Origin: Desulfobulbaceae bacterium
GTDB taxonomy: Bacteria; Desulfobacterota; Desulfobulbia; Desulfobulbales; Desulfurivibrionaceae
Length of the DNA: 64,000 nt
NCBI GenBank assembly: GCA_004332195.1
Contig: SJBG01000002.1
Location: 161,467 to 225,466 of the forward strand
Direction of reading: 5' to 3'
The translations under genes and the position numbers were made by a program. Below the pieces are notes generated by a model that did no database searches, had not been told where the DNA came from, and was given only the letters and a program-made list of their open reading frames with translations. Positions 54,208 through 63,903 of this stretch are shown piece by piece; position 1 is the first letter of the stretch; every line of letters starts with the position of its first letter.

Positions 54208-56379
54208 ATGTTGACCGAGACGAAGGCGGAATTTTCCATAAAGGGCATGACCTGCGCTGATTGCGCCGAGACGCTGGAGCGACGCCTCAAAGAACAACAC
54301 GGCATTAAGGAGGCATCTGTCAGCTTTGCCCTTGCTAAGGTGGCGCTGAAATATAACCCCGAGTTGCTTGATCCGACCACGGTAAAACGCGTCATCTCCT
54401 CGGGTGGCTACACGGTCGAAGATGATGGTCGATCGGCTGAGGGCAATATTGGCACGGCCTTTGCGGTCAAACACCTGGAGGCCATCCGGGTGGTGGCCGT
54501 TGGTCTGTTGCTTGCCCTGGGCTGGATTCTGACAAAATTGCTTCCCGCGCCGGGGATGCTGGTCGACGCGATGATGCCGCTGGCGATCATAGTTGGCGGC
54601 TATCCCATTGCGGCAAATGCGATCAGGGCCCTTTTCCAAAAAAAACTCAATGTCGACCTCCTGGTAATTATCGCGGCTGCGGCAGCCGTTGCCATCGGCG
54701 ATTATCTGGAAGCCGGGCTGGTCATATTTATTCTCCTTCTGGGGGAATTTTTAGAGACCATAACGGTGGCCAGAACCGGTCAAGCCATTAAAGGTCTGGC
54801 GTCGCTGATTCCAAATATCGTAAAACTTAAGCGGGACAACCAAGAAATCGAGGTGCCACCCGCAGCGATTAAAGTAGACGATACTATCGTCGTCCGACCG
54901 GGAGAGCATATTGCCATAGATGGGATAGTTGTTAAAGGAGAGGCAACTATTGACCAGGCGCTCATTACCGGGGAATCAATCCCAGTGGAAAAATTAACCG
55001 GGGATGAGGTTTATGCCGGCACCATAAATAAGATGGGAGCTATTGAAGTAAAGGCAACCAAGGTTGGCCGGGATACCACGGTGGCGAAAATAGAAAGAAT
55101 GATTACCGAGTCTCTGGCAAAAAAAGCGCCTGTTGAAAGGACCGTTGATCGATTTGCCGGATACTTCGTGCCCGCGGTCCTTGTCTTTGCGGCGCTGGTC
55201 TATTTAATTACCCTGGATATTCGCCGGGCCATAACCGTGCTGATTGTGGCCTGCCCCTGCGCCCTGGTTTTGGGCACGCCGACCGCGGTTGTCGCGGCGA
55301 TCGGCTCGGCGGCTCGTCGGGGCATTCTGATTAAAGGGGGTGAAGCGCTGGAGGCGGCCGGTCGGATAACCGGCTTTATTTTTGATAAAACCGGGACCCT
55401 CACCTGGGGCAAACCCCGAGTGCTCTCAATCAAGCGGGTTGGCACGTGCGCCCATGGAGAAGACGGCGTCATCGAACTTGCCGCGGCGGCGGAAAAATTT
55501 TCGGAACATCCGCTGGCCAGCGCCATCCTGGAAAAGGCCCGGGAGCACGAGGTCGTCATCATGGCGCCTGATGATTTCAAGATGAGAATAGGCTCAGGCG
55601 TTGAGGTCAGACAAAATGGCCTCCACATTATGGTCGGCAACCGGGAAATGCTCAAAGACAACGACCTTGAGCTTTCTCGTGAGCTTCATGATTATATCGA
55701 TACCAAGGAACAGCAGGGGGCCACGATTTTGATCGTCGTCCACGGCCGGGAACAATGTAGTAATGCCACCGACATGCAAGATGATGGAGCTACTTGTTGC
55801 CCCAAAGAGGTATGCGGGGTATTGGAACTGGTTGATCCGCCTCGGAAAGAATCGGCGCAGGCCATAGAGCTATTAAGAGCGGCGGGGGCCAAGATTATCG
55901 CTCTCTACACCGGGGACAACCCGCGTACCGCCGCAACCGTTGCCGGTCTGGTGGGCATTGATGAGGTGATCGCAATGCTTTCCCCGGCAGATAAAGCAAA
56001 TAAAATCAATGACTTAAAAGCACGGGGTAAAATCATAGCGATGGTGGGCGACGGTATTAACGATGCCCCGGCGCTGGCCGCAGCAGACCTGGGGATTGCT
56101 ATGGGGGTTATCGGCAGCGATATCACGGTACAGGCCGCCAATGTGGTGATTTTAGACGATGATATTCTGAGTGTGCCGCGGGTTACCGCTTTGGGGCGGA
56201 AGGCCCTGGCGGTAATCAGGCAGAATATTGCCTTTGCCGTGGTATTTAACACCCTGATGATGGGCCTGGCCGCTTACGGGATCATCGGCATGGTTGTCGC
56301 GGCAATTTTTCATCAGGTCAGCTCGCTGGTGGTAATATTCAACTCTATGCGATTGTTGCGATGGAAAAAGAGCTTTTGA
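54208..56379 (+). CDS. P1B-type heavy-metal-translocating ATPase
   Basis: 723 residues. N-terminal heavy-metal domain IKGMTCADCAETLERR, eight expected membrane helices, metal-site CPC in VACPCALVLGTPTA, phosphorylation site FDKTGTLTWGKP, HP motif SEHPLASAIL, hinge MVGDGINDAPALAAADLGIAMG. A cysteine-bearing insert (CSNATDMQDDGATCCPKEVCG) interrupts the nucleotide domain, and the last helix has HQVSSLVVIFNSMRLL in place of the DxG of Zn/Cd pumps or the MxxSS of Cu pumps. The metal is therefore not assigned. The gene starts at ATG with a weak AGGAG at 54193. Confidence 0.9.
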   Translation: MLTETKAEFSIKGMTCADCAETLERRLKEQHGIKEASVSFALAKVALKYNPELLDPTTVKRVISSGGYTVEDDGRSAEGNIGTAFAVKHLEAIRVVAVGLLLALGWILTKLLPAPGMLVDAMMPLAIIVGGYPIAANAIRALFQKKLNVDLLVIIAAAAAVAIGDYLEAGLVIFILLLGEFLETITVARTGQAIKGLASLIPNIVKLKRDNQEIEVPPAAIKVDDTIVVRPGEHIAIDGIVVKGEATIDQALITGESIPVEKLTGDEVYAGTINKMGAIEVKATKVGRDTTVAKIERMITESLAKKAPVERTVDRFAGYFVPAVLVFAALVYLITLDIRRAITVLIVACPCALVLGTPTAVVAAIGSAARRGILIKGGEALEAAGRITGFIFDKTGTLTWGKPRVLSIKRVGTCAHGEDGVIELAAAAEKFSEHPLASAILEKAREHEVVIMAPDDFKMRIGSGVEVRQNGLHIMVGNREMLKDNDLELSRELHDYIDTKEQQGATILIVVHGREQCSNATDMQDDGATCCPKEVCGVLELVDPPRKESAQAIELLRAAGAKIIALYTGDNPRTAATVAGLVGIDEVIAMLSPADKANKINDLKARGKIIAMVGDGINDAPALAAADLGIAMGVIGSDITVQAANVVILDDDILSVPRVTALGRKALAVIRQNIAFAVVFNTLMMGLAAYGIIGMVVAAIFHQVSSLVVIFNSMRLLRWKKSF

Positions 56380-56395
56380 TTTTTGCTTTTGATTT

Positions 56396-58273
56396 TTGTT
56401 GAGTCACAACAGTGAAAATGTTTACGATCAAACGATCGTGACTTCCTCAACCACCCACAACCAGCAAGAAGATCAGCGCCAGCCATCCGCGCTGGGGCGT
56501 TATCTTTGGAAAATTTTTCCTTTTGTCGCTCCCTACAAAATGCGGATCGGGATCGGCTTGAGCCTGAACACCCTGGCCCGAATTTTCGACTTACTGCCCC
56601 TGGTGCTTATCGGCTGGGTAGTGGACGCGATCGCCAGCCAGCAAGGCGCCGGAGCAGAGCCGGGCGTCTTTTTCTGGTTCGGCCTGGCCGTGCTGGGGAT
56701 CTTCCTGGCTCTGGCCCTGTGCCAAAGTATCAGCGACTACTGCCTGGGTTCGATGGCCCAAAAGGTGCGTCATGATTTGCGCCTGGTCATCTACACCCAC
56801 ATGCAACGCCTTGATGCCGGTTTTTTTGAGAATCGCCAGGCCGGGGATCTGCTGGCTGTGGCCTCCAATGACGTGGATAATCTGGAGCTGTTTTTCTCTG
56901 ATGTGACCACCAACATCGTCCGGATGGTGATCACCTTTGTCGGGGTTTACGGCTTTCTGCTCTGGCTGGACTGGCGTCTGACTCTGCTGCTTATCGCCCC
57001 GCTGCCTTTTGCAGTGCTGGCCGTCCGTTTCTTTGCTACCCAGGTTCAACCCCAGTACCGCAAAACGCGACAGGCGATCGGCGAGATCAACAGTATCATC
57101 GAGAACAACATCCGGGGGATTGGCGTAATTCAGGCATTCACCGCGGAAGATGAGCAGCTGCGGCTGGTGTCCCGGCGTTCCACCGAATATGTCGATGCGG
57201 CCATCGCCGCCGCCCGCGAACAAGCCAAGTTCATCCCTCTGATCTATCTGGTGGCCGGGGTGGCTTTTGCTCTCCTGATCAGCGTAGGGGCCTGGCTCAC
57301 CGTGATCGAAAATGGTCCCAGTCTTGGCGACTTCACCACCTTTATGCTTTTTGCCATCCGTCTGGTCTTTCCCCTCTTTATTCTCGGGATGCTGATCAAC
57401 CAAATTCAACGCTCCGAGGCCTCAGCCCAAAGAATTCACCAACTGCTGAGTACCCCGCCCATCATCAGCGATCACGCTCAGGTCAAAGCTCTGGTTGGCC
57501 GCCCCTCCAGTCTTCGCTTGCAAAATGTCAGCTTCGAATACCTGGCGGGTCGACCGGTGCTGCGTAAAATCAGTTTTGAGTTGCGACAAGGCAGGGTGTT
57601 GGGCATTGTCGGCCCTACCGGAGCGGGCAAAAGCACCCTGGTCAAACTGCTGCTGCGCTATTATGATCCGGGAAACGGAGAAATCCAGATCAACGGCCAA
57701 CCTCTACCGCTGATTACGTTAAACAGCCTCCGCCGTCAGGTTGGCTATGTCTCGCAGGAGGCATTTCTCTTTTATGGAACAGTGGCCGAGAATATTCGTC
57801 TGGGTTCTCCGCACGCGGATTTGACGGCGGTGCGACAGGCGGCCCAAATTGCCGGGGCCGATGAATTTATTGACCAACTCCCCGAACAATACGAGACCAT
57901 GATCGGTGAACGGGGCCTGAAGCTTTCTGGTGGGCAGCGTCAGCGCATCTCTTTAGCCCGGGCGGTGCTGCGCGATCCGGCCCTGATGATCCTGGACGAG
58001 GCCACCTCGGCCCTGGATACCCGAACTGAGGAGCTGATTCAAACCAATCTACTGTGTTTCAAACAAGATCGAATGACCATAGCCGTGGCCCACCGTCTCT
58101 CCACCATCCGTAACTGCGACGAAATCCTGGCGCTGGTGGATGGGGCCATCGCTGAACGGGGCACGCACGAGAGTCTTTTGGCCCTTGGCGGGGTATATGC
58201 CGGACTCTGGCGGGTGCAAAGTGGAGAGAACGAAACCAGCAACAACGATGATTCCGCCACAACATGCCCTTAA
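56396..58273 (+). CDS. ABC exporter of the multidrug/lipid type
   Basis: 625-residue half-transporter (six membrane helices plus ATPase): Walker A GPTGAGKSTLVKLLLRYYDP, signature KLSGGQRQRISLARAVL, Walker B LMILDEATSALD, H-loop VAHRLS. Resembles MdlA/YheI-type heterodimer halves, but no partner half is adjacent. It begins 16 bp after the metal ATPase with TTG (56396); GTG near 56438 is a possible alternative, and the start is uncertain. The BioH-like gene overlaps its end by 10 bp. Confidence 0.85.
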   Translation: MLSHNSENVYDQTIVTSSTTHNQQEDQRQPSALGRYLWKIFPFVAPYKMRIGIGLSLNTLARIFDLLPLVLIGWVVDAIASQQGAGAEPGVFFWFGLAVLGIFLALALCQSISDYCLGSMAQKVRHDLRLVIYTHMQRLDAGFFENRQAGDLLAVASNDVDNLELFFSDVTTNIVRMVITFVGVYGFLLWLDWRLTLLLIAPLPFAVLAVRFFATQVQPQYRKTRQAIGEINSIIENNIRGIGVIQAFTAEDEQLRLVSRRSTEYVDAAIAAAREQAKFIPLIYLVAGVAFALLISVGAWLTVIENGPSLGDFTTFMLFAIRLVFPLFILGMLINQIQRSEASAQRIHQLLSTPPIISDHAQVKALVGRPSSLRLQNVSFEYLAGRPVLRKISFELRQGRVLGIVGPTGAGKSTLVKLLLRYYDPGNGEIQINGQPLPLITLNSLRRQVGYVSQEAFLFYGTVAENIRLGSPHADLTAVRQAAQIAGADEFIDQLPEQYETMIGERGLKLSGGQRQRISLARAVLRDPALMILDEATSALDTRTEELIQTNLLCFKQDRMTIAVAHRLSTIRNCDEILALVDGAIAERGTHESLLALGGVYAGLWRVQSGENETSNNDDSATTCP

Positions 58274-59055
58274 CCATGCTGTCAATAACCGCAACCGCCT
58301 CCCGGCGTAAGCGGCCCCTGATTTTCATCCCTGGCTGGGGTTTTGATGGTCGAGTGTTGCGCTTGCGTGGCGAGTTGCCTTACCCGCCTCCGGCTGATTT
58401 GTCGGCCTCCGGTGGTCGGTCGGCCCTCGATAATTTGCCAGCTCCTGGCGGTTTGCCGGTTCCTGGCGGTTTGCCGGTTCCTGGCGGTTTGTCAGCCCCC
58501 GATGGTTTAATTGACCCCCTTACTCTTTCGACGGACTTGGTTGCCTGGCTGGATCAGCAGAATATTGAACGTTGTGAGCTGCTGGGCTGGTCCATGGGGG
58601 GGCTTTGCGCCCTGGAATTTACCCGGCTATACCCGCAACGGGTAACGGCCCTGCACCTGCTGGCGGTCCGAGATGCCTGGCCGGCGGCTGAGATTGCCGA
58701 AATTGGCCGCGATCTGACCAAGCAGCCGGAAGGTTTTCTTCGTTCCTTTTATCGTAAAAGTCTGCTGGGCTACAGAGAGGCTTATCGCCGTTTTCAACAA
58801 GAACTGGAGGCCGACTACCTTGTCCAGGCCCTTGCGGCGCAGGCTGTACTCCATCGCGGTCTTGATTTTTTGGCCGCCCCGCGCCCATCCAATTTGGCCC
58901 TGACAAACTCCTGCCGGGTGTATTGTCGGCATGGTCGTCGGGACCTGATTGCCCCGCCGGCGGAGCGCCTGCTGCTGCCCGGCGCGGATTATCAACTCCT
59001 GGAACATGGCGGCCATGCCCTTTTCCTTGACTATCTCCCGCCAGACGGCTTATAG
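58264..59055 (+). CDS. BioH-like alpha/beta hydrolase (pimeloyl-ACP methyl ester esterase)
   Basis: 263 residues. IFIPGWGFDGRVL (oxyanion segment), nucleophile elbow GWSMGGLCALEF, Asp in RRDLIAPP and terminal EHGGHALF form the alpha/beta hydrolase triad. Position directly before bioC and bioD supports a BioH/BioG role: releasing pimeloyl-ACP from its methyl ester. A four-fold six-residue repeat (LPxPGG, 58435-58506) is inserted after the first strand, a region usually only a short loop. The start overlaps the ABC gene by 10 bp. Confidence 0.8.
   Translation: MPLTMLSITATASRRKRPLIFIPGWGFDGRVLRLRGELPYPPPADLSASGGRSALDNLPAPGGLPVPGGLPVPGGLSAPDGLIDPLTLSTDLVAWLDQQNIERCELLGWSMGGLCALEFTRLYPQRVTALHLLAVRDAWPAAEIAEIGRDLTKQPEGFLRSFYRKSLLGYREAYRRFQQELEADYLVQALAAQAVLHRGLDFLAAPRPSNLALTNSCRVYCRHGRRDLIAPPAERLLLPGADYQLLEHGGHALFLDYLPPDGL
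58435..58506 (+). repeat. 18-bp tandem repeats in bioH-like gene
   Basis: Four units of 18 bp at 58435, 58453, 58471 and 58489; the middle two are identical (TTGCCGGTTCCTGGCGGT). They encode LPAPGG, LPVPGG, LPVPGG, LSAPDG. Confidence 0.9.
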
Positions 59056-59084
59056 GATTAGACATGGCGGGATGGGCGTTAGTT

Positions 59085-59110
59085 AGGGGCTCACTCAGAA
59101 ATAGATTTAT
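59085..59110 (+). repeat. Family-2 solo end
   Basis: AGGGGCTCACTCAGAAATAG and the following ATTTAT match the family-2 end (GGGCTCACTCAGAAATAAATTTA). It is followed directly by GGCTACCTTT, which resembles a family-1 end. Lies between the bioH-like gene and bioC. Confidence 0.65.
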
Positions 59111-59139
59111 GGCTACCTTTCGCATGAGAAATACCCGAT

Positions 59140-59955
59140 ATGGAGTCAAGATCGCAAAAATCGGAAGCTGGCAGCGCGGCTTTACTTCGGCGCCGCTTTA
59201 ACCGAGCCGCCACCACTTACGATCAGTATGCCGATATTCAGCTGCAAGCCCTTGAACTACTAATAGCCCGACTTCAGCCGATCGATGAGCCAGCGATGAC
59301 TCTTGAGTTGGGTTGTGGAACCGGCAATTATACCCGCCTGCTGCTGGCTCATTTCCCCCGGACCCGCCTGTTGAGTCTAGACTTTTCCGAGGCCATGCTG
59401 GTCCAGGCCAGGGAAAAAATCAACGAGTCACCTAGGGATTACGCCGCCCGGCTTGCGCTCCTTTGCCAGGATGGCGAGAGTTTTTTGGCGGCTAAGAGCG
59501 CCCGCTTTGACTTGATTACAGCCAACGCCACTTTGCAATGGTTTGCCGATTTGCCCCGGGCTTTGGCCCTGATCAGGGCCGGACTGCAGCCCGGCGGTCA
59601 GTTACTGACTACGATTTTTGGTCGTCGCAGCCTGGCCGAGCTGGAAGAGGGACTGCAAGCGGTGATCGGCGAGCAAATGCATGTTGCGGCCATGCGTTTT
59701 CCCGACTACCCTGAGCTTGCCGCCATGCTGACCACCGTTTTTGCCGAGGTGGAGATCAGCGAACATCGCTTAAGTCGGCAGTTTTCCGGCTTAAGCGCAT
59801 TGCTACGCCATTTTCGTTATACCGGGACCGGCGGCGCCGCAAGAGCGGCCGGGTTTACCCCCCGCCACTACCGGGAGTTAAGTCGGTGGTTCCGTGATAA
59901 TTACGGTGGTTTTCAGGTCAGTTTTCAGGTCTTGGTCGTGAGGTGCCAAAACTAA
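59140..59955 (+). CDS. bioC: Malonyl-ACP O-methyltransferase
   Basis: 271-residue class-I methyltransferase. The N-terminal RRRFNRAATTYDQYADIQLQALELL is characteristic of BioC, then the SAM motif LELGCGTGNYTRLLL, LLSLDFSEAMLVQA, and DLITANATLQWFADLPRAL. It methylates malonyl-ACP to start pimelate synthesis for biotin. The last codons sit at a family-1 repeat (stop 59953-59955). Neighbours bioH-like and bioD confirm the pathway. Confidence 0.93.
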   Translation: MESRSQKSEAGSAALLRRRFNRAATTYDQYADIQLQALELLIARLQPIDEPAMTLELGCGTGNYTRLLLAHFPRTRLLSLDFSEAMLVQAREKINESPRDYAARLALLCQDGESFLAAKSARFDLITANATLQWFADLPRALALIRAGLQPGGQLLTTIFGRRSLAELEEGLQAVIGEQMHVAAMRFPDYPELAAMLTTVFAEVEISEHRLSRQFSGLSALLRHFRYTGTGGAARAAGFTPRHYRELSRWFRDNYGGFQVSFQVLVVRCQN

Positions 59956-60101
59956 AGGCTACCTTGAAAAATTAGCTATTTTGTTCGAGTTCAAGGCGTG
60001 CGAAAAAAATTACCGCAGGCATCTAGTTGATATTCCGAGGATAATTTTTTGAGCATAACGCAGAAATCGGGCGAAAGAGCAATTTTTCAAGGTGGCCTAA
60101 A
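59952..60101 (+). repeat. Family-1 element, complete copy between bioC and bioD
   Basis: Left CTAAAGGCTACCTTGAAAAA and, inverted, the right end TTTTTCAAGGTGGCCTAAAG, so the edges are CTAAAG on both sides in direct orientation. The bioC stop TAA is part of the left edge. It separates two biotin genes that would otherwise be contiguous. Confidence 0.87.
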
Positions 60102-60206
60102 GTGATTAGCAGTTAGCTCAAGAAGTCAAACAAGAGAGCGCCGCGAACTAATCGTTGTCACCTAATCATTAATCGCCAACAGCTTTTTCAAATCAAAGGA
60201 AACGTG

Positions 60207-60965
60207 ATGAATAAGCATAAAAAGGTAATTTTTATCGGCGCCACCGACACCGATGTGGGTAAAACCCTGATCTCCGGCTTGCTGGTCGATTACCTGCGGC
60301 GCCAGGGGGTTGGCGCCGGCTACCAGAAATGGACGGCCACTGGTTGCCGGGAGGGTGATGAACCGGAGGATTTGCGCACCATCAAGACGCTGACTGCGGC
60401 CGGTAATGGCCCAATCCGGCCTGCTGCGCAAGCCATCGGGGGAGGTGGAGAGGATCCCGATTCAGCGCTGGACCTGGCAGTCCCCTACCGGTTTCGTTTA
60501 CCAGCCTCGCCCCACTTGGCAGCAGCGGAGGAAGGTCGGGAAATTGATCCCGAAGTGGTAAAATCCCGTTTTGCTCAGGCCCTGGCGGCCCATGAAGTAT
60601 TGATAGTGGAGGGGGCGGGCGGACTGATGGTGCCCCTGACCCGACAACTACTGCTGATTGACCTGGTGGCCGAACTGAGATTACCTACGCTGCTGGTGGC
60701 CCGCAGCGGTTTGGGGACGATCAACCACAGCCTGCTGAGCCTGGAAGCCCTGCGCCACCGTAGTATACCGGTTCTCGGCCTGATCTGTACCGACGAAGAA
60801 CCGAACCCGCCGGAGATTATCGTCAACGACAATATACCCACCATCGCCGCCCTGGGCCGGGTGCAAGTGCTGGGCCGTCTGCCCCGCTGTGTCGATAGAC
60901 TCACAGCCCGCACTGCTTTTGCCACTATAGGGGCTGAAATCCACACCCGGCTGGCGCGCATGTAA
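60207..60965 (+). CDS. bioD: Dethiobiotin synthetase
   Basis: 252 residues. P-loop IGATDTDVGKTLISGLLVDYL, VEGAGGLMVPLTRQ, and LLVARSGLGTINHSLLSLEAL are typical of BioD, closing the ureido ring of dethiobiotin with ATP and CO2. ATG at 60207 follows AAAGGAAA; the GTG one codon earlier is possible. bioA, bioB and bioF are not in view. The product supplies the acc operon's ligase and carrier. Confidence 0.95.
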   Translation: MNKHKKVIFIGATDTDVGKTLISGLLVDYLRRQGVGAGYQKWTATGCREGDEPEDLRTIKTLTAAGNGPIRPAAQAIGGGGEDPDSALDLAVPYRFRLPASPHLAAAEEGREIDPEVVKSRFAQALAAHEVLIVEGAGGLMVPLTRQLLLIDLVAELRLPTLLVARSGLGTINHSLLSLEALRHRSIPVLGLICTDEEPNPPEIIVNDNIPTIAALGRVQVLGRLPRCVDRLTARTAFATIGAEIHTRLARM

Positions 60966-61010
60966 AAATCAAACCACACTGCCTTTCTTTCAGCGCCGGT
61001 AGCCAGGATA

Positions 61011-61472
61011 TTAATAATAATACCAGATTGACTCGTAATCTGCGGTGCTTTCACCAATCCGGCGCAAGCGTTGCAGGTAGTCGAGTATCGGCACGTCTTT
61101 GGTAATGTAGGTGGTGGTGTGCTGGGAGACCTTTTTTCCCAGGAAAGAAATTCGTAGACCCGGGCACCGTTGGACAGAATGGTCAGCAGGTTGCGATATT
61201 CTCGGGCCCGGAGGTAGCTCTTGCCCTGGCGCGGGGGACGTTGAAGACCGCTTCGTCGGTGCGGGCCAGGCCCGGTAGCAGGCAGGCATCCTCCTGTTGC
61301 TCCTGGATCAGACGGGCGATGGGCACTCGATAATCGCCGGTTTCGTCCTTGCCCTTGGTGTTGAAGGTATAATATGGATCGATGCCGATCAGCCGCAATC
61401 GTCGCCGCAGGGCCGCGGCCTCAAAGCGGCAGGAGATGTAAAAGTAAATATTCGGCCAACCCCGTCATCTGA
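61011..61472 (-). pseudogene. KamA (lysine 2,3-aminomutase-like) radical-SAM C-terminal relic
   Basis: Three frames together spell the end of a KamA-family protein: IYFYISCRFEAAALRRRLRLIGIDPYYTFNTKG and DYRVPIARLIQEQQEDACLLPGLARTDEAVFNVP; then, shifted, RQGKSYLRAREYRNLLTILSNGARVYEFLSWEK; then, shifted again, VSQHTTTYITKDVPILDYLQRLRRIGE to the TAA. At least two frameshifts, and the whole radical-SAM core is missing, cut at about 61472 beside the IS66 element. Confidence 0.75.
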
Positions 61473-61525
61473 AAATAAATAAAAAAACAACGGAACACAT
61501 TCAACTTATTCGTGTATAGGGGGGC

Positions 61526-63052
61526 ATGGAACATTCCCTTCCCTCTTCGTTATTTCCTTCTCTGTCTTTGCCACCCATGAGTGGAGCCTCTCCTGTGGTT
61601 CCTGCACTCAATCTGGTGGCGATCACACAAAAAGAGCTGACTCGGCTTAAATGGGAAGGTCATTATTGGAAAGCTCAACATCAGCGGTCTTGCAAACGGG
61701 AAGCGCGTCTCAAGGAAGAACTTGAGCAGAAAGAAGCGCTGATTTGCGATCTCCGGCACCGCCTCTTTGGCAAAAAGAGCGAAGCAGGCGGCACACCGCA
61801 AGCCGTAGAACAGCAACCGACACAGGCGCCGAATCGCCCCCGTGGACAACAACGAGGGAGCCGTGGTCACGGACGTACTCTGCGTCCGGACCTTCCCGTC
61901 GTCGAAGAACGCCATGAGCTTCAGGGGGATTCCTGTTTTTGTTCCCACTGTGGCCTTCCTTACATCCCCTTTCCCGGTGATGAAGAAGCGGATATTTTTG
62001 AGATTGATGTCAAGGCGTATCGCCGCAGGGTCTATCGCCAGCGCTATCAGAAGAGTTGCTCCTGTCCCCCGACGGCGAACAGTCCTGCAATTATCGTTGC
62101 GCCGCCACCAGCGAAAGTCATCCCGCGAAGTCCCTATGGGACCTCAATATGGGTACATATCCTCCTAGGCAAATTCCTGTACGCCCAACCTCTGCACCGC
62201 ATCTTACGCGAGTTACAAGGCTACGGCTTGTCATTGGCGTCGGGCACCATAACTGGCGGTCTCTATAAAATTGCGGCGTTATTTACGCCGCTCAAACAGG
62301 CCTGGTATGAACACCAGATGAGCGAATCGCAATTCCATAACGATGAAAGCCGATGGGAGGTTTTTGCCGCCGTTGACGGCAAGGTCGGTCATCGCTGGTA
62401 TCTCTTTGGTCACCAGATCCCCCGAGGTTATTTACTACCAGGTAGCGCCCACGCGGAGCGCTGCCGTACCGATGGCTCATTTTTCGGGACTGGCGGCGCC
62501 CAAAGTGATTGTGGTGTGTGATCGTTACAGCGCCTGCAAAAAGAATTGTCGCTTGAACGCTGCCATCATTCTGGCCTTTTGCTGAGCGCATGTGCGTCGA
62601 GACTTTTTAGCGATTGCCTTAAGCTTCCCCACCTTGAGAGAATGGGCGCTGGAATGGGTGGCCGCAATTGGGACCCTTTATCATCTCAACCAACAACGCT
62701 TGGCCCACTGGCAAGAAACTCTTCCGTTGGCGCAACAGGGTATGCCTTTTCATCAGGCACAGAAGTTTAGAGCAGCAAGGCGATCCGCAATCCCGTTACA
62801 GGCCGGAAAAACTACTACGGTTCCGGCAGTATCTGGAGTGCGGATTTGGCCGCCGCGATGTTCTCCCTGTTTCAGACCGTCGAACTCTGGCGGCTCAACC
62901 CTCATCATTGGTTGGAAGAATATCTGACTGTCTGCGCCCACCAAGGCGGAACCGCGCCCGCAGATCTAACCCCCTTTCTGCCGTGGCGCATGAGTGAGGA
63001 CCGGCGGCAACAGTTAGCCAAACCGCCCCCCACACGCCGGAACACCTCATGA
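61526..63052 (+). pseudogene. IS66-family transposase, degenerate
   Basis: The 5' part (61526 on) has the leucine-zipper-like region, RHRLFGKKSE, zinc-finger-like CFCSHCGLP and FHNDESRWEVFAAVDGKVGHRWYL. A shift near 62400 moves the continuation VTRSPEVIYYQVAPTRSA...PKVIVVCDRYSACK to the +2 frame, TGA at 62583-62585 replaces Trp in FC-W-AHVRRDF, and a later shift near 62770 leads to the end AAAMFSLFQTVELWRLNPHHWLEEYL...DLTPFLPW. At least three lesions, so inactive. Confidence 0.9.
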
Positions 63053-63903
63053 ATTGTTACTGCGGACGCGACTTCAGCGCCACGGAAATAACCCGGATTC
63101 GGCAGCTGATGGCCGACCATCCGGAGTGTCACCGGGCAGAACTGTCCCGGCAGGTGTGCCGGATGCTGCAATGGCGCAAGGCTGATGGGGGCCTTAAGGA
63201 GATGTCTTGCCGGGTGGCTATGCTGCGCATGCATGCGGATGGCTTGATTGACCTGCCTCCTCCCCGCAGAGCGAAAGCGACATTACGAACCATCAGCTTC
63301 ACAAAAGCGACTAATCCCCGGAACCCCATCCTACAACCCGTCCATCGCCTGGGTCCGTTATTATTGCGCAAGGTCGAACGGTCCGCGTCCCTCCTCTGGA
63401 ACGAATACATTGGACGATATCATTACCTGGGTTATACGCCGCTTCCCGGCGCTCAGTTGAGGTACTTTGTCATGCTCGACCAGCAGATCATTGCGCTTTT
63501 GGGGTTTGGCGCCGCGGCGTGGCAGGCCGCGCCACGCGACCACTATATCGGATGGACCCACTCCCTGCGCAAACGTCATTTGCCGCTGGTTGTCAATAAT
63601 GCTCGATTCCTCATTTTACCATGGGTGCAAGTGAATAATCTGGCTTCAAAGATCCTGTCCCTGGCAGCGAAACAAGTCCCGGAAGACTGGCAAAAACAGT
63701 ATGAGATCACACCGGTCCTAATGGAAACTTTTGTCGAGACCGGGCGTTTTGCCGGTACCTGCTATAAGGCCGCCAACTGGACCCATGTTGGAAAAACGAA
63801 AGGTCGCGGTAAACTCGGCCCCTCAGGAAAGCAAAGTGTGCCGATCAAAGATATCTGGCTTTATCCTTTGGACAGAAACTTCAGAAAAATATTAACTACA
63901 TGA
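63049..63903 (+). CDS. DUF4338 / DruA-domain protein
   Basis: 284 intact residues. N-terminal part MNCYCGRDFSATEITRIRQLMADHPECHRAELSRQVCRMLQWRKADGGLKEMSCRVAMLRMHADGLIDLPPP and core RYHYLGYTPLPGAQLRYFV, LGFGAAAWQAAPRDHYIGW, LVVNNARFLILPWVQVNNLAS, MLETFVE-type segment (here METFVETGRFAGTCYKAANW) and VGKTKGRGK are the usual features of DUF4338, the domain found in Druantia DruA. The druB-E partners are absent. The ATG overlaps the transposase stop (ATGA), which points to a mobile-element accessory role, not a complete defence system. Complete length for the family. Confidence 0.88.
   Translation: MNCYCGRDFSATEITRIRQLMADHPECHRAELSRQVCRMLQWRKADGGLKEMSCRVAMLRMHADGLIDLPPPRRAKATLRTISFTKATNPRNPILQPVHRLGPLLLRKVERSASLLWNEYIGRYHYLGYTPLPGAQLRYFVMLDQQIIALLGFGAAAWQAAPRDHYIGWTHSLRKRHLPLVVNNARFLILPWVQVNNLASKILSLAAKQVPEDWQKQYEITPVLMETFVETGRFAGTCYKAANWTHVGKTKGRGKLGPSGKQSVPIKDIWLYPLDRNFRKILTT

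Noticed and set aside
62583..62585. In-frame UGA in the IS66 transposase as a third selenocysteine
   Set aside because: The family has Trp (TGG) at this position and the gene has other lesions, so it is a nonsense mutation.
63049..63903. Complete Druantia defence system
   Set aside because: Only the DruA-domain gene is present; no druB-druE or helicase gene adjoins it within the window.
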